Origin: Rosa chinensis
Lineage: Eukaryota; Streptophyta; Magnoliopsida; Rosales; Rosaceae
Length of the DNA stretch: 64,000 nucleotides
Direction of reading: 5' to 3'
NCBI RefSeq assembly: GCF_002994745.2
Contig: NC_037094.1
Span: 67,819,319-67,883,318 of the forward strand
The position numbers and the translations under genes were made by a program. Shown here piece by piece: positions 24,110 to 34,475 of this stretch (positions are counted from its first letter, which is position 1; the number at the start of each line of letters is the position of its first letter). A model generated the notes under the pieces. That model worked only from the letters and a program-made list of their open reading frames with translations, was not told where the DNA came from and searched no databases.

Positions 24110-24671
24110 AGCAAAAAAATTCTTAAAGTTACTCCCACAACAGAAACTTAACCAACTGTCGTATGAGTGCACTATATAAAATCAAAATGCCAAAACATGT
24201 AGGGAAATATGCTGCCTACAACATTTTGGCTCAAAATATTGCAGCCTATGTTCCTACATCACACAACAGAATAGCTTAAATCTGTTGTCCAATTTCTACA
24301 GCTTGCACTAGGCGTACCTAGTGGAAGACATTCAAGCAAGCTTCCTCAAAATTTGGCACCCATTTTTCAATCACACAACGGAAATCTCAATGCACTGTTG
24401 TACCTAGTAGCCCAAATTTCATATTTCAAGAGGCAACCAAGACTTCAGAGTGGAGGGAAATCTGCCGCTAAATGTTTTAAGACTCAGACAACGGACAATA
24501 CTTAATTGTGTTGTGCAATGTAGTTCTGAGAAAAAAATTATCACTTTGTTGACATTCACACAACAGAACATCACAAATACCGTTGTACAATAGAGTTCAC
24601 TTAAACACACAACAAACGATTTCTGTTCCATTGTGTGATTAGTGTTGTGTGATTAACTTTTTGTAGTAGTG
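24110..24671. repeat. right subterminal repeat zone of the CACTA element
   Basis: Motifs such as CACACAACAGAA, CACACAACGGAA and the inverted CTGTTGT and GTTGTACAA recur every 40-110 bp up to the right TIR. They mirror the motif set of the left end and support a single element. Confidence 0.8.
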
Positions 24672-24814
24672 TATAATGAAAAAGTGTATAATGTCTAGAG
24701 TTTGGTCACCATGGTTTAACTTTAGAATGTTGGACCAACAAGAACGTAAGTCAGGAACATTAATGTACTGAATTCTGGGTTATTTAGAAATCATTTTTGA
24801 TTTTGATGTGGAAT

Positions 24815-27800
24815 CTATTGTTTTTTTTTTATATGCAAAAATACTATTATTAAATAAAAAAAGCCTTTGGGGCAACCAGAGTTTACAACGTCAAATAGAA
24901 GCGCATGGGAGGCATTTCTTGGTAGACCATTTGTCCACGCGATTACATTTTGAGAGCCATGACCTAGATGAGCTATAGCATCTGCTATAAAATTTGCTTC
25001 CCTAAAAACATGGTTGAAGTTGATATTTGAAAAGCCAGTGGTAATATGTCTTATGTCTTGAATTAGTTTAGCAATTCTCCAGGGTGGTTTCAGAGCATCA
25101 ATAATTAACTTTGAGTCTCCTTCAGCTTGTACTTGTGTGAATCCATGCTGCTTTGCTGCAACCAAGCCATCCCTTAAGGCCATAGCCTCAGCTACCGGAA
25201 TTGTGGTGCAACCAAAGCCCTTAGTAGCAGCAACCAACGGCCTTCCAGTTGAATCTCTAATAACAAAACCACCAGCTGTGGAGTTTTGTATTTCAGATTC
25301 ATCAAAATTTAATTTAACAAAATTTGAGGGAGGGGGATTCCACACAATGGTATTTTGTGGTTTGGGAATACCCATCACCCCAGAATTTTGCAAGCTGATG
25401 TTCATGTCCATTAGAGTGGCAGCAGAAGCTACCACAACAGCATTAGGGAAAGAAACTTTTCCTCTAAAGATAGTTTCATTCCTTGCTATCCAATTCTGCC
25501 AGCAAGTTACAATAACTTTTGCAAAAACTGAATTGTCATATGGTTGGATAAGGAACATTTTCTGGAATACCTTTAGGTAACCTTCAGTCCAATCAAGTGG
25601 AGGGGAAACCTGAGCAAGTCTCCACACTACAGAAGAGAATTCACAATAGCCAAATAAATGGTCAGCAGTTTCATTGTCACTATCACAAAGTGGGCAAGAA
25701 TTATCATCAATATAGCCAAGTTGTGATAATCAATCTCTAATTTTCAGTCTTCCCCTTAGCATCAACCAACCAAAGATTTTGGCCTTTGGTGGTATGTTTA
25801 ACTTCCAAAGTTTATTCAGTAAGGCTGTGGTCCTATGTTTTTCCAAATTTTCAAGTTGCGGCCAAGTGGCAGATTTGATAGTGAAGCTACCATTGTAGGA
25901 AGGCCCCCAAACAAATTCATCTTCCTGTTCTTTGATGGGAATTGGTATTCCCATAATTTGGTTAACCAAACTTACATCCACAGAAGTAAGGGAAGTGAGT
26001 AATTTACCTCTATTCCAAGTGCCATCAAAGAAATGTAATTTGCAACTGTTTCATTTGTGTTGATAGTATGATGCATATTAGGAGGAATAAGCTCAATCAA
26101 AGGGTGATCCAAAGCCCAATTAAAAAGCCAGAAATTAATAGCAAAAGAACTTGATTGTTTCTTCTTGACCTGGAGAAAAGAAATATTTTTAAGGTACTTT
26201 TTCCTAACGAGCTGTACCCACCAATTCTGTTCGTGTGTTAAAATCTTCCAAGCAAGCTTAGCTATTGCTGCATTGTTAAAGAAGGCACTTGGTCTTACAC
26301 CAAGTCCACCCAAGTTCTTGAGAGTGCAAACTTTATTCCAAGCAACAAGGGGAGACTTAGTGTTGGAGCCCCAGAAAAAATCCCTAGCCTTATCGTCAAG
26401 GGTATTTTGGAGCATTTGAAGCAAGAAATTACATGGTTTGGCATGCCAGCCAGATTGGACTTGATCAAGGTTAATCTTCCAGCCCTTGAAAGTGTGCCTT
26501 TTTTCCAGCCAGCAAGTTTATTTGAAACTTTAAGTAAAAGCTCATTTTCATTAAGAAGGTCTTTCCAAAAGATGACATTGTGTATGTCTAGGTATTTGCC
26601 AATAGACCTTTTGTTGTATACCAAGGATATTGACAATGTCATGTTTCAGGGAAGTAGAAACATTGGGAGAAAAGTAGAGAGAAGATTTGTGAAAGTTTAT
26701 TTTCTGTCCAGAAGCTTGGGAGAAATTATTCAAGACTGTCAATATAGATCTAGCAGCTTTAGTAGTTGCTTTGCCAAAAATAAGAGTCGTCTGCAAACAT
26801 GAGGTTAGAGACTCTAAATCCCATAGGGGAGGACAAAATACCAACCTGGAACTTATTGTTGCTAGCTCATCTGTTGAGATGCTTGATAAGTGGTTCCATA
26901 GCAAGGATAAAGATGTAAGGGGATAAGGGATCACCTTGCCTAATCCCCCTAGTTGGTGTGAAATTAGCTTCAGGATGGCTATTAATAATAACAGAAAAGG
27001 AAACAGTGGTGATACAGTTAATAATTTGGTTAATCCAAATATCATTAAAACCAAAACATTTAAGACAACATACAATATAATTCCAATTGATAAAATCATA
27101 AGCTTTTTCCAAATCCAGTTTAATAGCCATTATTGTACCTATCTTACCTTTTCGTTTTTGAAAGTCAGAAAAAAAGTTCATGTGCAATCAGGATGTTATC
27201 CTGAATGGCTCGGCCTAGAGCAAAAGCTCCTTGATTTTGAGAAATACACTTGTTTAAAAGAGGTCTTAACCTCCTGACTATTATTTTAGTAATGATTTTA
27301 TAACAAACATTACACAAGCTAATAGGTCTAAGACCAGAGACCATATCCGGTTTGTCAACCTTAGGAATTAGGGGAATATTAGATTGATTAGATTCAAGGG
27401 CCTGTTGTTTTGAAAGAAATCAGTGATCATGGGAATGACTGTACTTTTTACCTCTTCCCAGCAATTTTGGTAGAAGCTGGCATGCAAGCCATTAGGGCCA
27501 GGTGCCTTATAGGGTCCAATTGTTTTGACTGCCTCCCAGATTTCCTCTTCTGTGACGGACTGCAAAAGAGTGTCACTGTCAGTTTGGCTAATACAAGGTT
27601 CAATAATATTAGTAAAATCATTCATGGAGTTGGAGCTAGGGTCTAAGGGTAGTATCCCGGTGAAATCTGTTCTTAAAATCACGTCTTATTAATTGAGATA
27701 TTTCCTGTTCTGAAGTGATCCAAAGTTCACAAGGGTCCTTTAGTTGAGAGATGGTATTACACCGCTTCCTAACATTGGCCTGAGCTTGGAAAATTTTTGT

Positions 27801-28834
27801 ATTTCTGTCTCCAAGGTTTAGCCAATTTGTTCTACCCAAAAAAGTTCCTCATGTTTAAAGCATTGAAGTAGTTCCTCCTTAACCTGGATGTGTTGTTCCT
27901 GCAAAGGTAAGGAAAAAGGAGACATCATTAATTGAAGTTGGAGATCATTGCTTTGTTCATTAAGGATTTCCATTTTCCTAAAGATGTTTCCAAAAACATT
28001 TTTGTTCCAAGATTTAACTTGGTAACAGAACTGATTGCATATAGTGAGAAAATTCAATAGAGGATTAGTCTCCTTTTGTTGATTCCAAACTTTGTGTACT
28101 AAGGGCTTAAAGTCCTTATGGGATAACCACATAGCCTCAAATTTAAAGGATTTGCGCTTTCTCATTGTCCTGTCCTTAAGAGTTAAACAAATTGGACCAT
28201 GATCTGATCCTATTATCGGAAGATTTTCAAAGTATAAATCAGGATATTGATTTAGGAAGGCAACATTGACACAAGCTCTGTCCAATCTTTCATAGATTAT
28301 AGTGTCATCCTTATGGCAGATAGTCCAAGTATAAGGAACTCCAGAAGCATTAACTGAGGTTATTCTTGAGGTGTTAAGAAAATTAATAAAGTTCATCATA
28401 TAAGTAGTTATGGACTGGTTTCCACCAAGTTTTTCCTCAAGAGATTCAATATTATTAAAATCACCCATTAATAACCAAGGGTCATTTGTATCTGGTTTCA
28501 GATTACTAAGCTCAATCCAAAAATTTGCTTGTTTATCTTTTTGTGGATAAGCATAAGTTATATCGCAATGTATAAATCGATCATGCAGAGTTAACAAATC
28601 CATTTTAACAGTTTTAGTTTTCCAAAGTAGCAAAATACCACCACATTGGCCTTGAGCAGGGATCAAGATATAATCATCAAAAGATAACTTCCTTAATTTA
28701 TTTAGAATAGTACTTGAAGCCCTAGTATCTAAAAGACACAGAACATCAAGATCATAAAAGGAAGTATAAAAAAGGCACTACGCCACAAAACCAGCCCAAG
28801 CGCTGCCTCTATAGTTCCAACACATTAACTTCAT
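24815..28834 (-). pseudogene. LINE ORF2 (endonuclease - reverse transcriptase - zinc region - RNase H), broken
   Basis: On the minus strand, MKLMCWNYRGSAWAGF opens at 28834, but an in-frame TAG follows almost at once. The apurinic-type endonuclease includes LIPAQGQCGGILLLW, LLMGDFNNIESLEEKLGG and IIGSDHGPICLTL. Reverse transcriptase follows, with GPNGLHASFYQNCWEEV, IKLDLEKAYDFINW, TRGIRQGDPLSPYIFILAME and a FADD catalytic motif near 26785. LGGLGVRPSAFFNNAAIAKLAWKI is the usual post-RT segment. RNase H ends the ORF with NFDES, AEAMALRDGL, AEGDSKLI and ANFIADAIAHLG, supplying the acidic residues. At least five frameshifts or stops separate the blocks, so it is inactive. Domain order and the RNase H at the end fit plant L1-type LINEs. 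Confidence 0.9.
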
Positions 28835-28954
28835 GGTTTAGGGGCCTTAGGAGAAGAGGCACTGTCCTCCTCAGCAATAGCATCAACCATGCTATGGTCC
28901 TCAGTCATGTCCCTAGTGCTCTTCTTGGATCCTGAACTCATTACCTAGTCACTA

Positions 28955-30438
28955 TCAGCCAGCATAATAGCCCTTTCCATTAACAACCTTGACCAACTCA
29001 TTCATATCCTCGCTATCATCGTTGACAAAATCAGAAGCCTTAGCATCACTAAAGTTTTCAAATTGCATGGTGGGAAAATCAAAATTAGATAAAAAGAAGT
29101 TCACAGCGTCATTAGGGGAGTAAATCTCCAAACCAGGGTTAGTGGGAAGTTTTGCAATCTCAGGAAAAGAAGAAAAAGATAAAACAGAGGTAGAGTCATG
29201 AGAGGAAATTCTCACCACTTCCTCCTCATTGGAAGAAGCACTCTTAGCAGGTTGTCCTGAACCTTGACCAACAGGTTTACCAATGATAACTCCTTGACCA
29301 GCAGCCATGTCCTTAAAAGATATACCAGATTTGACCAGGGCTTGTTTAGTGACTTGAACAGCTTTCCCTTTCCTATTATAAGTCTCAGTTGAATTCCCCA
29401 TGGTAGCTTGTAGGGTGGTCTGCCTTCTCCTCTGAACCCTAGTCCAGCCCGGAGAGGGAGGGTTTGGGTCAATCTTGGAGGTGTCTTGAATATCTATGAC
29501 AAAATTTGACTTTGCCGGTTGGGGAAAGTAAATCATCACTTTCTCCAAAGCGAGTTGCCTAATGTCTGGGTCAACCTCCATATCCTCTGGAACTATATCC
29601 TCATCACCATCCTCCTTATCCACCAGGACAAAGTGCTTATCCTTCTTCCTAAATGGGCAGCTCATAATCTTGAGCATATAGCTACCACACTCAAAACACA
29701 CCTCAAAAATGGCTTCATAAGACAAGTAGAGTTTAGCAAGTTCACTTCCAAGGTCAAAGGGAAGATCTCCCTCATCCTCCTCTCGCACCACCAACACTCT
29801 CTTTAGCGGGGTACGGAGATCAATCTCTATGCACACACGAGCAAAGATGAAGTTTTCACTCTGTTCAGTCTTCTCATCCATCTTGATGAAGCGTCCTAGA
29901 ACCTTCATAATTGGCTGAATAGCCTGCTTATTCCAGTACTGAAAAGGCAGATTTGGAAGTCTGACCCACAAGATAAGGGTTTCGATGGTAGTGGTGCGGG
30001 CATTGAAACCCGAAAACCAGCCCCGAATATGGAAAATGCGTCCCTTCACAAACACGGACAGTTGTCCAAGACAAACTCAACATCTCTAAGATGTTGGAAC
30101 TCGAGAGAATACCAACCATTGATTAGTTGGCACATTTTGACAGTCCCCTGAAGGTTGGCCCAGTGTTAGTTACACTTCCTAACTATCTTCCTAGGGGAAA
30201 CCCTTTTACCAAATATCTTGGCAATGAGGACATAGTTGCTAAGGTACTCTTTGCCAGCTATAACATGTCGGGGAATAAAGACAGTGGTTTCATTGCTATC
30301 AAAAACAATCCTTATGCCACCAATATGAGTGATAAAAGGAGGTTCATTTTGGTTAGGCCTGGGGAAAGGGTTGAAAACAACAGGGCTCCTGGGGCGGGAG
30401 GAACTTGCTTAAGCTAAGGCGTTTGGACTAAAAGCCAT
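28955..30438 (-). pseudogene. LINE ORF1 (DUF4283/zinc-knuckle gag-like protein), broken
   Basis: Starting at an ATG at 30438, the minus strand reads MAFSPNALA then a stop, then ASSSRPRSPVVFNPFPRPNQ and more in frame. A second stop falls before HWANLQGTVKMCQLINGWYS, and a one-base shift lies near 30055. The block LRDVEFVLDN, then HIRGWFSGFNARTTTIETLILWVRLPNLPFQYW, is the DUF4283 region of plant LINE ORF1. A CF.CGS...C zinc-knuckle-like motif (ECGSYMLKIMSCP) follows, with one His/Cys position changed. The acidic C-terminal half ends at 28955. ORF1 normally coats LINE RNA. The mutations make this copy inactive. Confidence 0.82.
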
Positions 30439-31384
30439 TGCATGGTGAAGAACAGATTGAGAAAGGAGGGATTGTTTAGGGTGGATAGGTGACATGAGAA
30501 GGATGTGAAGGTCAATATTTATACTTCCCTATGCATGGGTAATCGAAAAGAGGCTCTTAGGAAATTGGTAAGTTCCAAAGAGGAACCAAGCGTGCCATCG
30601 GAGAAACAAACATTTCCCATCAAAACGAGGCGTAGTAATCATTGTCCATCTAAGGCAATTAATGCTAACAGGTAATAAGAATAGCAATCAATTTGTAGTT
30701 ATACTTGATAATCAGAAATAAGATAGGCCAAGCCACCCAAGACATTAAAGCAAGTGAAATTGCATTGGAAATGATAGGAGCGTACCTAGTTCGTGAGGGT
30801 CATGTTGGGTATAGCACGCAGCTAGAAATCATCAAACAGCTTCTCAGAGCAAAGCTTCCATTTGTGTTGATCCATATCACGACATATCAGGATGCAGAGA
30901 TTGCTCATAGAGTAGCTAGCTATCAAAAGGTTCAGAGTAGGTTCGTCGATAGCAGGGCAAGTTAGTTTTGGTTGATTGTAAATCTTTTGGGTCAGAAGCA
31001 TTGGAACTAGGTATGGTTTTAGGAAGAAGAGGCCATGTGTTTAAAGATGGGTTTGAGAGGTGATCTGTGTGGTGGTGTAGGGGCCTGGCCATGGTGGCCA
31101 CCACTAACGCTCTCCGGCAGCAAGAAATCTAGAGTGAACGTACCCTAGAAGGGCTCTAGGGTTTGGAAGAGAAGCACATGTAGGGCGTGTCATGGCCCTC
31201 TAGGTTTTCAAAACAGAGATTGTTATGCCTCTAATCTATTATTTATGTCTATATCCGTTTGTGCTAATAAACGCAAGGAAAGTCATTACTCTAAGTAGTA
31301 AACATTTTAGAATTATTGGCAAGTCCCAAAGCCTTTCTTTTCGTGTAATTCAAGAAAATCCCTGAACTTTGACCCATCTCCATT
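30439..31384. other. probable LINE 5' region and junction with the Copia nest
   Basis: Minus-strand reading from 31104 gives MVATMARPLHHHTDHLSNPS and more to a stop at 30916, possibly an old LINE ORF1 N-terminus or chance. No recognised domain is present on either strand. The stretch ends where a 40-bp segment shared with the far end of the Copia element appears. Confidence 0.35.
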
Positions 31385-31424
31385 TGAGATTATTCTATGC
31401 TAGAGAATTAAACTTGGTAAATAC

Positions 31425-31714
31425 TACTGCATGAGTCCTTTTCTTTTACGCCTCAATACTCCCTTTCTAGTTGAAGAGTGGATATTGGAAACTCCCAACT
31501 TGTTAACAAGAAATTCAAAGGATGTCTTTCCTAATGGTTTTGTAAAAATGTCTGCAATCTGTTGTGTAGGCTGTTTCAATCTTTCCTGACTTTATGTATT
31601 GTCGCACCATATGACAATCCAAGTCAATATGTTTAGTTCTCTCATGGAATACTGGATTTGCTGCAATGTAGAAGGCTGATTAATTATCACAATGCAACTT
31701 TGATGGTTTTGAGT
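31425..31714 (-). pseudogene. Copia 3' coding end after the solo LTR
   Basis: On the minus strand, text equivalent to SKPSKLHCDN.SAFYIAANP, VFHERTKHIDLDCHMVRQYI and QIADIFTKPLGK.SFEFLVNKLG continues the RNase H domain cut at 32987. This shows that the LTR at 31715-32986 was inserted into RNase H. Confidence 0.8.
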
Positions 31715-32986
31715 TGTCACTCCCCGAACCCGGCGTCGGTGGATTTTAAGCACCTGACCCCGAATCTGAGGTGTGAGTGTTACAAAGCAGAATGTAAATA
31801 AGCTCTTCCTTCTAAGCTCTTCATTCTAGGCTCGTCCAACCTATTCTCTGCAAAAAGTATTAGAGATGGGTGGGTGAGCAAAACCACGCGCTCAGTGAGT
31901 AGATCATGTAATATGCCAATAAAGCCATGTCATTTTACACACGCTACAAAGTAGTATATCTTATACATATCAATTCACAGCAATTTATCACATCGCATCA
32001 TCCCTTCTTATTGATTATCCTTCAATTTAGTGACCACCACGGGCACCGTAATGGCCTTCTCTAGCCCTATACCACCGTGTGACACATCCTTACTTCGGCA
32101 TATACCACCGTGTGACACATCCTTACTTCGGCATAGTCAATCAAGAAGTTCTCATGTTCCATGACTAGTCAAACAATGGATCCAGCACATAATATATATA
32201 AACTCCGCATATTTCGCAAACATACATGCTTCAGTTGAAAATAGAGAGATATTTCGTAAATAGCTAAAATCATGCTTTTCCACCATTTTTGTAAAAAATA
32301 AGAATATTTGAAACATATTACACAAATCCACTCACCTCGATAATACAAATCGCCTCCTAGAATACTGATTGTAAACCGAGCCTCCTAAAACGATCTTTCT
32401 AGAAATCACCATTGGATCTAACTCAAACCTCTATGCATAGAAAGAGGACATCAAGACGAATCCGTAGCCTTACGCGGATCCTGAATCGGAGTTACAGATA
32501 AAATGTTTTGATCCGCCGAAGTTTTAGAGAGAGAAAGGAGAGAGAGAAATCTCTTTGAAATTGGTACGGAAGAATGGGGTAGTTGAATTCCTATTTGTAG
32601 GGAGAGAACTGCCACATGTCAAGACATGAATGGTTGGTTTGGTGCCACTTGTCAACTTCTAAATCAAACACCAACAAGCTTATGCCACTTGTCAAGCACA
32701 CAAAGACATGATGCCACCACTTGACACATGTCAATCTGATCTTGCACATGCAAGACATGTTTGGCTGCTGCTACTTGGTCTCCAAGTCAGCCTATCGACC
32801 AATAGCAATGCGCCACATCACCAATTATTGTAATTTCTATCCAAACTTCAAAAATTCCTTAAAAATAGCTTGGAAACCCGAAAAATTCATCGAAAAATGC
32901 TGCAAACTCGTGGGGACCTCTACTTTCCACTTCTAAGCTAAAAAAATAAAATTTGACCAACTTCAAAATTCAGGATCTCACAATTG
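31715..32986. mobile_element. solo LTR (first copy of the family also at 45363-53438), 1272 bp
   Basis: It begins TGTCACTCCCCGAACCCGGC and ends CAAAATTCAGGATCTCACA, with TG...CA termini. Its ~1.2-kb sequence matches, after removal of nested DNA, the second copy at 45363-53438, which has a perfect TSD. It sits in the Copia RNase H region, and no internal retroelement region is attached, so it is a solo LTR. Here the TSD is not clear (TGAGT on the left, ATTGG on the right). A 33-bp tandem duplication (32068-32100 and 32101-32133) is present here but single in the other copy. The orientation and family (likely Gypsy) are not fixed. Confidence 0.75.
32068..32133. repeat. 33-bp tandem duplication inside the solo LTR
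   Basis: A unit starting TATACCACCGTGTGACACAT is present twice, identical by eye. The homologous position near 52567 has it once, so the duplication arose in this copy. Confidence 0.9.
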
Positions 32987-33909
32987 GTAATACCAAGATC
33001 TTTAAAAAAAAATTGTAGTCAAACTAAGTCATAACTGGCCTCTGCCATGGATCGATACGCAACTTCTGTAGTTGATAGTGTAACTATGTCTTGCTTTTTG
33101 GTTTTTCAAGAGATTAAAGAATTTCTAAGGAATGTACAATAACCAATGACTGACCTTCTTGTACCAGCCAATTTGAATCACAATATGCTTTTAGCTCAAG
33201 AGCACCTTTTACCGGAAATAAAAGTTTTTGTCCAGCAATTCCTTTCCAATAGCGTAGGACACGAAATGCAGCTTCCATGTGTGGTTTCAGTGGTTGATGC
33301 ATGCAATGACTCAGTACATGAACTGGAAACACAATATCAGGCCATGTCACTGTAAAATAAATAAGGCGCATACTAACCTTCTGTAATGTGAAGATAGCAA
33401 TTCCCCATTAGTGGGAGATAATTTCAAGTATAGCTCCATAGGAACCGTAGCTGGATGTGTTGCAAGAATTCATGCGTCATCAATTATCTCTAAGGCATAC
33501 TTTCTTTGAATTTCTTGGAACTTGCCACTTCTATGCCAAAAAAAAAACTTGAGATTGTGAAGATCTTTGATGTAGGAAATCTTTAAGAGATTGGACGGTT
33601 GTGGGATCATTTCCTGTAATATCAAAATGTCATCCATATAAATTAAGATAACAGTAAAGGAAGAATTAGTGGACCTGGTGAATAACCTGCCATAGATTGC
33701 ATGAAATTGGTATCTTGAAGAGCAGTGGTGAACCCCTAGAACCAATTCCTAGAAGCTTGGTTTAAGCCATATAATGATTTGTTTAGGCATCACACCAAAT
33801 TCTCCCCTTATCAACTAAATCCAAGATGTGGGAGCATGTTTCTTCATCCAAATCACCATATGAAAAGGCATCCTGAACATCAAGTTGGTGGAGAGGCCAA
33901 TGACGCATA
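32987..33909 (-). pseudogene. Copia reverse transcriptase (C-terminal part) and RNase H, broken
   Basis: The minus strand shows LDVQDAFPYGDLDEETC, then ILIYMDDILI with the YMDD-type catalytic box, the ARCKY-like zone, MRLIYFTVTWPDIVFPVHVL, and HMEAAFRVLRYWKGIAGQ. RNase H text such as LSTTEVAYRSMAEASYDLVWLQ follows and stops at the LTR insertion. Frameshifts and stops break the frame. The left boundary is the solo LTR and the right boundary the Tat element. Confidence 0.85.
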
Positions 33910-33914
33910 CCTGC

Positions 33915-34422
33915 TGTACCTACATGTGCCAGAACGAGCATAATTAGCTATAATGAGCCATGCTCATTGTACCGCCAGAGGTACCGACTCCCACCAAGGG
34001 GATGACCTGCGAAGGCAAGGCCAGGCAGGCTACCGCTTAAGCCCTGGACCGCCCCCAGATCACCGCTGACGTGCCGCCACGCGCCGCGTCAAGATAGCAT
34101 CAGAAGCTCCAGACGCTGGGAATCGAAGCACATTAGTCCCACATTGGAAACAAGAAGAAGATAAACCTCTTCCTCAACTATAAAAGGTTCTATCCTCTCT
34201 CCTCATTAATTACGCAATTACTACTCATTTATTGTTATGCTGCGCATATACAGTGACTGACTTAGGCATCGGAGAAGTGAAGACCGCCCAACGCGGTCTC
34301 CCTCTGACGCCCTGTCTATCGTGTTGCAGCAAACAAGAGTCACCTAATCCTAGGAGTAGCGGTCCACCCACCAGACCCGCGTTAAGCAAGGAATCGGCTA
34401 CCGCCGGACTTGAGCATTAACA
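33915..34422 (+). repeat. 5' LTR of the Tat element
   Basis: 508 bp with TG...CA termini, beginning TGTACCTACATGTGCCAGAA and ending GAGCATTAACA. CTATAAAAGG near 34180 is a likely TATA box for the element transcript. Confidence 0.95.
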
Positions 34423-34475
34423 TTGGCGCCTTCTGTGGGAATCCTTGAACAAAAGGTCATCCCGCCACAATCACC

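Larger units (their letters stand above)
19022..24671. mobile_element. non-autonomous CACTA (En/Spm) transposon with captured host exons (Pack-CACTA), 5650 bp
   Basis: The left end reads CACTACTACAAAAAGTTAAT and the right end is its inverted complement, ATTAACTTTTTGTAGTAGTG. A 3-bp TSD TAT borders both ends (19019-19021 and 24672-24674), as expected of CACTA elements. Both subterminal zones are filled with short motifs, in direct and inverted orientation, around CACACAACAG and TTGTTGTCTGAG, typical transposase-binding arrays. The left array includes five 44-bp tandem units. No transposase (TNPA/TNPD) ORF is evident. The interior (about 20.2-23.8 kb) instead holds minus-strand exon-like pieces with proper splice sites that resemble host genes, so it is best described as a Pack-CACTA. 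Confidence 0.92.
24815..30438 (-). mobile_element. L1-type LINE (non-LTR retrotransposon), near full length, decayed
   Basis: ORF1 and ORF2 lie in the same direction with a short gap (28835-28954). A T-rich run at about 24821-24832 is the probable poly(A) tail on the minus strand. The 5' UTR may reach about 31180, because a minus-strand CCCTAGATTTC-like region near 31100-31170 resembles LINE 5' ends. No TSD could be identified. The insertion lies just right of the CACTA element. Confidence 0.82.

Noticed and set aside
30705..30965. Plus-strand 86-codon open frame between LINE and Copia
   Set aside because: No recognisable family, no splice or promoter context; it overlaps possible LINE 5' sequence on the other strand.
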